In this document: in pieces, positions 36,974 to 44,312 of the stretch
Numbering within the stretch: position 1 is the first letter of the stretch
Layout: each line of letters starts with the position of its first letter
DNA from: Bacteroidaceae bacterium
GTDB lineage: Bacteria; Bacteroidota; Bacteroidia; Bacteroidales; Bacteroidaceae
Direction of reading: 5' to 3'
DNA: 59,681 nt
Assembly (NCBI GenBank): GCA_017448825.1
Contig: JAFSKR010000040.1
Location: 1-59,681, forward strand
Translations under genes and position numbers: made by a program
The notes under the pieces: model-generated
Told to the model about the DNA's origin: nothing
Databases searched by the model: none
Seen by the model: the letters and a program-made list of their open reading frames with translations, nothing else

Positions 36974-37498
36974 CTATTTTATCTTCCACACGTGCAGCGT
37001 GATGCCCTCACCCTGCCCCCATGCAGGAGCACACACAAAAAGCGCATTGTTCAACCACGCATATTTGCTGTCTTCAGGAGCCTCAAATTGAGGAGCAGCC
37101 TTAAAATAGAATGAGGGTTGCCCATTGGCATCCGCTCCATTGTAAATAATGCCACGATTACGGATATGGATATACACACCATCGTCCGTCTTGATGCTGT
37201 AAATGGCCTCCAACTCCGTGCGATTGCCCTTGGCCAACTGCCAATCAGCACCACCATTCAGAATGGTGCCCTTCAGCAACGGTCCCTCGAATGTACCACC
37301 TGTAATGGGGATGACCGTACGGCGACCTTTGGGAGTTTCGCCCACGGTATAGGGAGCATCCAGTGTCACCTTCAGCGTCATGACAAACTCCATTCCAGGA
37401 GCAGCAGGGTAGTCACCAGCCGCTCCATCCTTCGTCTGCGCCTTCAAGCTCATGCTCATCAGCACGGCCATAATACTTACGAGATAGAACTTTTTCAT
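36974..37498 (-). CDS. DUF3237 family secreted protein
   Basis: 174 residues with a signal peptide (MKKFYLVSIMAVLMSMSLKAQ). The core (TLDAPYTVGETPKGRRTVIP, GGTFEGPLLKGTILNGGADW) is the DUF3237 beta-barrel pattern, a family of unknown function often near sugar or aromatic catabolism genes. It leads the GH95 operon, 62 bases upstream of it, and may act on a xylan side-chain product; that is a guess. Confidence 0.8.
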   Translation of the reverse strand: MKKFYLVSIMAVLMSMSLKAQTKDGAAGDYPAAPGMEFVMTLKVTLDAPYTVGETPKGRRTVIPITGGTFEGPLLKGTILNGGADWQLAKGNRTELEAIYSIKTDDGVYIHIRNRGIIYNGADANGQPSFYFKAAPQFEAPEDSKYAWLNNALFVCAPAWGQGEGITLHVWKIK

Positions 37499-37547
37499 CG
37501 TCTTATTAGGTTTTAGTATGATAGTAGAATCAGTAAAAAAGATGCTG

Positions 37548-37555
37548 CAAAGGTA
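37548..37555 (-). promoter_or_regulatory. -7 box for DUF3237-GH95
   Basis: TACCTTTG on the minus strand, about 50 bases before the DUF3237 start. It is divergent from the sensor-kinase pair; the rest of 37,556-37,800 is AT-rich with nothing recognised. Confidence 0.7.
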
Positions 37556-37831
37556 ACACTTTCTTACCCCACCTGCTTTGTGTCACGTATCTTATCATTT
37601 CGTTTTTGTTACAAATGTTACAAAAGTCAGCATTTGATTTCATCGGATAAAAGGTTGGCTTCATCGAGTTTTCCCATTTTCACACCCCAAACACGAAAAA
37701 AGAGACACAAAAGCAAGCCATTTGAGTACATTTTCCCAAAGAAGCCGTACAAAAAAGCGTTTTTTTAGTATTTTTTTCGAACAAAACAAAAAAAAGTCTC
37801 TTGACATACCTCAATATTTGAAATAATGATG

Positions 37832-37839
37832 TATATTTG
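37832..37839 (+). promoter_or_regulatory. -7 box for the sensor-kinase pair
   Basis: TATATTTG on the plus strand. It lies within the longest open frame starting at 37826, so that start is unlikely if this box is used. Confidence 0.5.
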
Positions 37840-37858
37840 CGAGCCAATCTTCGCGAAT

Positions 37859-39451
37859 ATGATGCAACTTCACAAATGGCTACAAAAGAAACTGCCTGCG
37901 AGAATGAGTTTGTGGGTGGTGGTAACAGTGACCCTGCTCATTGTTGCTGTCCTATTCATCATGTTCAGGGTCTCCCATCAGGCCATCAAGGAAGAAGCAC
38001 TGGCGAAGGCTACACAGACGCTGGAGAACACGGTTATGGAAATTGAGAACACGTTGCAGGAAGTGGAAGTGGCCACCAACAATATGCTATGGAACGTGGA
38101 ACACCATCTCTCCCAACCTGAAGTGATGGCCACCTACGCACAAAAAATCGTAGAGATTAATCCCCACATCATCGGATGTGCCATTGCCTTCGAACCCAAC
38201 TTTTATCCAGCAAAAGGCGAACTCTTCATGGTCTATTCCTACAACAGGAATACACCTTCGTCTGAAATCAGAAATGATTACAATACCGACAGCATCGTTT
38301 CCATCACTGACGACATCGTCACCGTCAACAATCCCAAGGTAATTCAGCCCGATGTGTATGGAGATTTGCCCTACACGGAACAGAATTGGTATTCCACTCC
38401 AATAGAAGAGGGGAAAAAATGCTGGATAAGACCCAGAACCCCTGGCGGCACAGACAACTCGACCATCCTCACCTATAGCGTTCCCATCCACGATGTCGAA
38501 GGAAACACTGTAGGCATTTTGGCAGCTGACATATCCATCGACTGGTTCTCTCGCACAGTGCTCGAAGCCAAGCCCTTCCCCCATTCTTACTGCACGATGC
38601 TGGGCAGAAGAGGTACCTTCATCATCCATCCCGACAGCACCAAACTGCACAATGGAAGCGTGTATGATTTGCTGAAGGAAGAACAAGATTCCGAAACGGA
38701 AGAATTGGTTCAGTCGATAATGGCAGGTGAACGGGGATACCGTGCAATAAACTTTGTCCTGCCCACTTCCCTTGCTGACGCTAATGAGCTTCAGAAACCA
38801 GAGAAATGCTATGTGCTCTACCAGCCATTCAAGACTGAAAATTGGGAAGCATGCATCGTATGCCCTGAGCGCGACATCTTCGGAGCCAACCAAAGGCTGC
38901 TCTCCAACATGATACACATCACCATCATAGGTCTTGTGATTATCTTCTTCTTCTGTATCTTCTTCACCAGTTGGCAATTTAAGCCACTCGACGTGCTCGC
39001 CCATTCAGCACAAAACATTGCCAAAGGAAACTTCACCGAAGCCATTCCACGCACTCGACGGAAAGATGAAATTGGTGGTTTACAAAACAATTTCCGCATC
39101 ATGCAGAAGGCCTTAGTGAAGCACATCGATGACATCAAAAAATCGGCAGACGTGCTCAACGAACGCAATGAGGCACTCAACGCAGCCTACCAGCAGGTGC
39201 AAGAGGTGGAACGAGTGAAGGCTTTCTTCATCCACAACGTAACCGACCAGATGCTCCGTCCCGTTGCCGCCATTGACTCGCTCGTGGCGAACCTTCGAGA
39301 AGACTATAAGAATATACAACAAAACGAAGTCATCCAGATGTCTGGACAAATGGTGTCGCACACACAATCGGTCACGGCTTTGCTGGACAGGCTGCTGGAA
39401 CTCTCGCAAGAAAAAGAATCGACAAAAACAACCACCCCTAAAGAAACATGA
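37859..39451 (+). CDS. Degenerate sensor kinase: dCache-HAMP, no ATPase domain
   Basis: About 530 residues. Membrane span 1 (MSLWVVVTVTLLIVAVLFIMF), a periplasmic dCache-like region of about 290 residues, span 2 (IHITIIGLVIIFFFCIFF), HAMP (FKPLDVLAHSAQNIAKGNF), a coiled coil and a HisKA-like helix pair. Where the partner kinase has VSHQIRTP this one has VTDQMLRP: the phosphoacceptor His is Asp. The ATPase domain is absent and the protein ends cleanly in a Thr/Lys tail, so it is not a frameshift. It overlaps the next gene by ATGA. Probable role: a sensing partner for the second protein. Confidence 0.8.
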   Translation: MMQLHKWLQKKLPARMSLWVVVTVTLLIVAVLFIMFRVSHQAIKEEALAKATQTLENTVMEIENTLQEVEVATNNMLWNVEHHLSQPEVMATYAQKIVEINPHIIGCAIAFEPNFYPAKGELFMVYSYNRNTPSSEIRNDYNTDSIVSITDDIVTVNNPKVIQPDVYGDLPYTEQNWYSTPIEEGKKCWIRPRTPGGTDNSTILTYSVPIHDVEGNTVGILAADISIDWFSRTVLEAKPFPHSYCTMLGRRGTFIIHPDSTKLHNGSVYDLLKEEQDSETEELVQSIMAGERGYRAINFVLPTSLADANELQKPEKCYVLYQPFKTENWEACIVCPERDIFGANQRLLSNMIHITIIGLVIIFFFCIFFTSWQFKPLDVLAHSAQNIAKGNFTEAIPRTRRKDEIGGLQNNFRIMQKALVKHIDDIKKSADVLNERNEALNAAYQQVQEVERVKAFFIHNVTDQMLRPVAAIDSLVANLREDYKNIQQNEVIQMSGQMVSHTQSVTALLDRLLELSQEKESTKTTTPKET

Positions 39452-41370
39452 AGAATCCTCTCCGACGTATCGAACGCTCCATCACCCTGCGACTAAGCTT
39501 GGGCATCCTGATGGTGGTCATCGTGGTATTCGCTACCGCGTTGGGCTTCCTCTTCATACGTTCGCGTGCGCTCGTCAAGCAAGAGGCAATCAATCGCGCC
39601 ACACGCGCCCTTGCAGGCACAGCTCTTCGGGTGGAAGGCTATCTGAACGAGGTGGAGGATGCCACCAACAATACGGAATGGCTCATCTTGCAGCACACAG
39701 TGCCAGACTCCTTACCCCACTACACCCACCGCATCGTACAACTCAATCCCAACATTAAGGGGAGTGTCATCACCATGGAACCCAACTATTTTCCCCAGCA
39801 GGGACGCAACTTCTCTGCCTACTCGGTGCGCCTGGCTGACACGGTGGCAACGACCATCAACACCCAACACGAATACTACAGCCTCTCGTGGTACAAGGTT
39901 CCACGGCAACGCAACGAATCTTGTTGGGTAGATCCCTTCATCGACACCCATGAAGGTGAATTCTCATCTGACGAGTTGGTAACATCCTACTGCAAGCCAC
40001 TACATAACGAAAAAGGCCAGTTCATCGGAGTCATCTCCACGGGACTCTCCCTCCAATGGCTCTCAAAAATCATCACAGAAAAGAAGCCCTATCCCCACTC
40101 CTACTGCATCATGCTGGGCACCGATGGCACCTACTACGTGCATCCCGACCCAAGCAAACTCTACCACCAGACCATTTTCACCGCCATCAGTGCCCATCTT
40201 AACCCCGACATCGTCAGCCTTGGTCATGAAATGATGTCGGCAAAAACGGGCCATTTGCGTGTACATATTGAAGGAGAACCCTCCCTCGTCTTCTATCAAC
40301 CCATCGCCCAGACAGGATGGAGCATCGCCCTCGTCTGTCCTGAGAGTGACATCTTCAGCAGCTACACCCGACTCATCTACATCCTCATCCCCCTCATTGT
40401 CATCGGGCTTATCCTACTGCTCATCGTCTGCAAAAAAATCATCTCACACCAACTCAGACCGCTCGACCAACTGGCACAACTGACACACAACATTGCACTA
40501 CGCCATTACGACCAGCGCATCCCCCACACGATTCGACTCGACATGGTTGGACAACTGCAAAACAGTTTCGCCTCCATGCAGGAGTCCATCGACCAGCACA
40601 TCTCTCATCTCCACCAGATGAACGAACAGACAGAGGAGCGCAACCGCGAACTCGTGACTGCCAGCCAACTGGCACAAGAGGCCGACCAACAGAAGAACGC
40701 CTTCCTGCAAGACGTGTCCCACCAGATACGCACACCGCTCAACATCATCGTGGGATTCATGCAAGTGCTACGCGACACCTTCCCACTCCTGTCACCCGAG
40801 GAGCTTGACTCCTTCACCGACACCATGAAACAAAACTCCACCACCGTGCTGCGCATGGTGCAGATGTTTTTCGACATCTCACGCATCGGCGACATCCTTA
40901 AACTCGAACTCACCGATGTCGTGAATATCAATGAAATTGCCAGAAAGGCCCTCCAAGGCTTCCATGACAAACTGCCACACGATGTGCCCATCCGATTCCA
41001 CACATCCCTGCCCGACACGGCGACCGTCCACACCAACGGCACTTACCTCCATCGCACCCTCCGCGAACTGCTCTTCAACGAAAAGAAATTCGCCGCCCAA
41101 AGCGACATATCTTTCATCGTCGAAACCACTCCTTCCACAGAATCTGAGCAACGGCTCCGTTTCATCCTTCAAGATACAGGAAAAGGAATCCCTGCCAACG
41201 AGCGAGAGCATATCTTTGAGCCATTCATCAAACTCGACTACTACAGCGAAGGACTGGGACTTGGACTCGGGCTCTCACGCCAAGCAGCCCAACTCCTCGG
41301 GGGCACCCTCACGCTCGACCCCACCTACACACAAGGAGCACGCTTCATACTGGAAATTCCATTACGATAG
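39448..41370 (+). CDS. Sensor histidine kinase: dCache-HAMP-HisKA-ATPase
   Basis: 640 residues. Span 1 (LSLGILMVVIVVFATALGFLFI), periplasmic dCache-like region, span 2 (IYILIPLIVIGLILLLIV), HAMP (QLRPLDQLAQLTHNIALRH), HisKA with His in VSHQIRTPLN, and an ATPase domain with N box ELLFNEKKF, G1 DTGKGIP, F box FEPFIK and G2 GLGLGLG. All catalytic boxes are present. It resembles the preceding protein in layout and in matched sequences (ALRVEGYLNEVEDATNN beside MEIENTLQEVEVATNN). No response regulator is adjacent. Confidence 0.92.
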   Translation: MKNPLRRIERSITLRLSLGILMVVIVVFATALGFLFIRSRALVKQEAINRATRALAGTALRVEGYLNEVEDATNNTEWLILQHTVPDSLPHYTHRIVQLNPNIKGSVITMEPNYFPQQGRNFSAYSVRLADTVATTINTQHEYYSLSWYKVPRQRNESCWVDPFIDTHEGEFSSDELVTSYCKPLHNEKGQFIGVISTGLSLQWLSKIITEKKPYPHSYCIMLGTDGTYYVHPDPSKLYHQTIFTAISAHLNPDIVSLGHEMMSAKTGHLRVHIEGEPSLVFYQPIAQTGWSIALVCPESDIFSSYTRLIYILIPLIVIGLILLLIVCKKIISHQLRPLDQLAQLTHNIALRHYDQRIPHTIRLDMVGQLQNSFASMQESIDQHISHLHQMNEQTEERNRELVTASQLAQEADQQKNAFLQDVSHQIRTPLNIIVGFMQVLRDTFPLLSPEELDSFTDTMKQNSTTVLRMVQMFFDISRIGDILKLELTDVVNINEIARKALQGFHDKLPHDVPIRFHTSLPDTATVHTNGTYLHRTLRELLFNEKKFAAQSDISFIVETTPSTESEQRLRFILQDTGKGIPANEREHIFEPFIKLDYYSEGLGLGLGLSRQAAQLLGGTLTLDPTYTQGARFILEIPLR

Positions 41371-41378
41371 ACATAAAA

Positions 41379-41437
41379 ATGTACGATGTACCATGTGGCT
41401 TGCTTGCATCGCGTTAGCCACATGGTACATCGTACAT
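41379..41437. terminator. 22-bp perfect hairpin between convergent genes
   Basis: The left arm (41379-41400, beginning ATGTACGATGTACC) pairs without mismatch with 41416-41437; the loop is TGCTTGCATCGCGTT. There is no strong T run on either side, so factor-independent termination is not certain. It lies between the kinase gene and the esterase gene and shares GCTAACGCGATG-type sequence with 14540-14551. Confidence 0.6.
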
Positions 41438-41456
41438 CACATATCGTACATTATAC

Positions 41457-42848
41457 TTATTTCACCACAAATTTTTCGTGATTAGCCATATAGATGCCTT
41501 TGGGCAATCGCGCCACATCAGCATTCATCTTTACCCCCGCCAGGTTGTAGATGCCACTCCGCTTGCTGCCATCCTTCCATGCAGAAGAGAGGGGTGCCGC
41601 CTTCACAGCAGTCATTTCCTCCTCGGTAGCAGTATAGAGGCTCAGCCCTGTGATGGTGACCGCACTGGTGCTGCTCAACAAGAATCGGCACTCCGCCCAG
41701 TCATCTTCCACACGGAACACCATCGTGGCATCCTCTCCAACCTTAGCCGTTCCATCCAGCACCTTCGCCTTATTGCCCGTCCACTTCTTGATACTCACCG
41801 AGATGGTGCCCTCTTCACCTTCCGACCTGAAGCACAACTTGTATACACCCTTGGCCAACTGCAACGAGTGATAGACATTCTGCACGTTTTTCTGCTTGTC
41901 ATTTGGATTATCACCAAACATTAGCGCCCTCGACGTGACTGACCATCCATGCTCCTTCGCATTCCAACCCTCTGCCTCCACATTCGGACGCCATTTCAGT
42001 GTCATGTCACAGGGAGAGTCAAGCGTATATTGCTTCATAAACTTCCACATCGTCACCGCCGAGCTGCCATCCTCCGTGTTTGAAGTGAAGTCCTCGTGTC
42101 CCATACCTTCCACCACATAATAGATATAGGGGAAGCCTCCCTCTGTTGCCTGATACACGCTCTTGGTGTATTTGCCCTTCGCCGTAGTCACCACAGGCAC
42201 AGGATTAGCACCAATCCTTGCTACCATGTTGTCCACGATGGTCGGCATCCTGGCAATATCCACGAAATTATCATTCTTTCCATGAATGTGAAGGAAAGGC
42301 ACTGGGCGCACACCTGTGTGGTGCAGGTGGAACTCGTTAAGCGGGAAGCCGCTGATGGATGCAAACGCAGCAAACACATCGGCACACGTGTTGCTCTGCG
42401 AGTACGTCATCATGCCACCATTGGAAAATCCGCAGCAATAGATGCGTTGGCGGTCAATCGAGTAGGTCTTTGCCACGTCCTCAATAATTGCCTTGAAGAA
42501 CGCCACATCCTCATCACTCTCCTCATCACCAGTTGATTTCCAACCAGGCAGCGTTCCGCCAAACACTGGAAAATAAATGTTAGAGCCCTGCGGATATACC
42601 ACGATAAAGCCCTCATCGTCCGCCACAGCAGTACGCATGGGAGCCTTGTTGTTCATGTTGCCACCCGTTCCATGCAGAGAGAGCACCAATGCAGGATTCT
42701 CCTTCACGTTGTCAGGCACATAAAGCAAATAAGAACGTGACACACCGTTCACCGTGATGTTCACCGTCTTTTCCACCTTGGCAGCCATCACACGTCCCAC
42801 CATCAGCAGGAACAACGCTGCCAGCACATAAAAACCTTTTTCCTTCAT
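41457..42848 (-). CDS. CE1-like esterase (PHB depolymerase/feruloyl type) with sorting tail
   Basis: 463 residues; signal peptide MKEKGFYVLAALFLLMVGRVMA. Alpha/beta hydrolase at about 30-280: VLSLHGTGGNM (oxyanion loop), nucleophile Ser in CGFSNGGMM, Asp in HIHGKNDNFV, His in GMGHEDF. A beta-sandwich of about 120 residues follows, and the C terminus (SGIYNLAGVKM ... GIYMANHEKFVVK) looks like a type IX sorting tail. Feruloyl or acetyl ester cleavage on xylan is inferred from neighbours. The longer frame to 42911 lacks a signal peptide. Confidence 0.87.
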   Translation of the reverse strand: MKEKGFYVLAALFLLMVGRVMAAKVEKTVNITVNGVSRSYLLYVPDNVKENPALVLSLHGTGGNMNNKAPMRTAVADDEGFIVVYPQGSNIYFPVFGGTLPGWKSTGDEESDEDVAFFKAIIEDVAKTYSIDRQRIYCCGFSNGGMMTYSQSNTCADVFAAFASISGFPLNEFHLHHTGVRPVPFLHIHGKNDNFVDIARMPTIVDNMVARIGANPVPVVTTAKGKYTKSVYQATEGGFPYIYYVVEGMGHEDFTSNTEDGSSAVTMWKFMKQYTLDSPCDMTLKWRPNVEAEGWNAKEHGWSVTSRALMFGDNPNDKQKNVQNVYHSLQLAKGVYKLCFRSEGEEGTISVSIKKWTGNKAKVLDGTAKVGEDATMVFRVEDDWAECRFLLSSTSAVTITGLSLYTATEEEMTAVKAAPLSSAWKDGSKRSGIYNLAGVKMNADVARLPKGIYMANHEKFVVK

Positions 42849-42888
42849 ACTTTTATAGCTTTTATAGACTATTAAAACAAACTGGGTG

Positions 42889-42896
42889 CGAAGGTA
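42889..42896 (-). promoter_or_regulatory. Weak -7-like box for the esterase gene
   Basis: TACCTTCG on the minus strand, one mismatch in the TTTG half, about 41 bases before the start. Confidence 0.4.
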
Positions 42897-42997
42897 GCAC
42901 ATTTTCCCCATACACCATGTCAGTTTTGAAACATTATCTGTCGAAAAAGTAAAGATGGGTGTGTAGGAGGGGACGGCGTTCTTTTTCCAGATGTCCG

Positions 42998-44179
42998 CTA
43001 TTTGTTACTGTTGATGAATCCCCATTCTGCCTCTGTGAAGTCCGAGGTGTCCTGATTCCATGCAGGGTCGGGCATATACCACCAGAGGGACTTAAAATAG
43101 GCGGCAAGTTTCTGGTCTTTGAACACATGACCACGGTTGGCATAGGGGAGGTTGCGCAAGATGCGGCGATTATCGATGCCATCAGTGGTGCCATTCGACA
43201 TATTTTCATCTTTCATCTTTTCGAAAGGTAAGAGCAGAGAGGTATTTCTGTCGTAGAATCTGCCGAGCTTGAAATCATCGCGGTAAAAGAGGATTCCATC
43301 GGGCGAGAGGATGTCGATGTTCGAAGTGGGACGGAAGTTAGTGGAATGCCATTCGAAAATGCCGTTGCGCAGTGAGAACTCCAGATACTCGGTGTCGCTG
43401 TCCCATACGTTCTTGAGTGTATGCACCTTGCCCACCCCCTGCGTCACGCGCCACTGTCCTGCTTTCCACATTTGGTCTGCCTTCATGCAGAACTGCTTGG
43501 CGCTCTTATCGACTTGGATGCGGAGGGTGAAGTCATCTATCTGATGGTTTGCCCACCGCAGGGCTGGCAGCAGCCAATAGGGCACTTGGAAGGTCTGATA
43601 GACTCCGCCTGACATTCGGTAGCGGTAGGTGTGGTGCACCATGTTCTTCCCTGCCTTGAAGTGGGCTTTGAAGCAGTAGGCATAGGCGTAGTTGATGGAC
43701 TCTTTGGTGTCTTTGTTAACGAGGTTGTCGAAGCAGTCTTCTTCGGCTGTTGGCTCTCGCCAGATGTTCAGGTCAAGGGGAGCGAAGGTCGCGGGTTCTT
43801 CTTCTGTCCCTTGCTTGATGACGTAGTTGCGGATGGACAAATGCTCCCCATTCATCTCTACGGTGAAGTCGAAGATGTCGGGGTGCTTGCCTGCCTTGCT
43901 GAAGGGGCTTTCTGCTCCTGGGTCGTAAGGGGCTGCTGCCTCGAAGCCTACGTCAATAGTCTTAGCGCTGCCTCGGTTGGTGAACTCATACTGCACGTCC
44001 ACGCGTGCGAAGTTGTCGTCGCCAAGGGTGATGGTCAGCACCTCCTTGGTAACAGCAATGTCCGTCTCCTGCAAAGGTACAATCTGGTTACCGTTCACAT
44101 AATACACACCATCGTTGGCACTTGCCGCAATGGTCAACAGCCACAAAAGGGCTACAGTCAAGAATTTCATATTCATCAT
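42998..44179 (-). CDS. YARHG-domain secreted protein
   Basis: 393 residues with a signal peptide (MKFLTVALLWLLTIAASA). The middle is beta-rich (VDVQYEFTNRGSAKTIDVGF) and resembles DUF4424-type proteins. The C-terminal 80 residues (RRILRNLPYANRGHVFKD, LAAYFKSLWWYMPD) match the YARHG extracellular domain. Function is unknown. Starts at 44179, 44176 or 44170 all fit the promoter at 44199-44206. It stands alone between GH115 and the esterase and may not belong to xylan use. Confidence 0.78.
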   Translation of the reverse strand: MMNMKFLTVALLWLLTIAASANDGVYYVNGNQIVPLQETDIAVTKEVLTITLGDDNFARVDVQYEFTNRGSAKTIDVGFEAAAPYDPGAESPFSKAGKHPDIFDFTVEMNGEHLSIRNYVIKQGTEEEPATFAPLDLNIWREPTAEEDCFDNLVNKDTKESINYAYAYCFKAHFKAGKNMVHHTYRYRMSGGVYQTFQVPYWLLPALRWANHQIDDFTLRIQVDKSAKQFCMKADQMWKAGQWRVTQGVGKVHTLKNVWDSDTEYLEFSLRNGIFEWHSTNFRPTSNIDILSPDGILFYRDDFKLGRFYDRNTSLLLPFEKMKDENMSNGTTDGIDNRRILRNLPYANRGHVFKDQKLAAYFKSLWWYMPDPAWNQDTSDFTEAEWGFINSNK

Positions 44180-44198
44180 TTTCGGTTTTTAGAGGGGC

Positions 44199-44206
44199 AA
44201 AGGTAT
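44199..44206 (-). promoter_or_regulatory. -7 box for the YARHG gene
   Basis: TACCTTTG on the minus strand, about 20 bases before the first Met. Confidence 0.65.
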
Positions 44207-44227
44207 GTCTTTTTTACGAAAAACGAA

Positions 44228-44298
44228 ACGTGAAGAGTGAAAAAAACATATTAGCAGCCATGAAAAAACAGGCAACTTGGATTTTTCACTCTTCACGT
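44228..44298 (-). terminator. Long inverted repeat after GH115
   Basis: ACGTGAAGAGTGAAAAA (44228-44244) pairs with TTTTTCACTCTTCACGT (44282-44298), a 17-bp stem with a 37-nt loop and T-rich sequence on the minus-strand exit side. Confidence 0.65.
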
Positions 44299-44312
44299 TA
44301 CATTCTATCGCC

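Noticed and set aside
38087-39004. 305-codon minus-strand ORF
   Set aside because: Antisense shadow of the degenerate sensor kinase.
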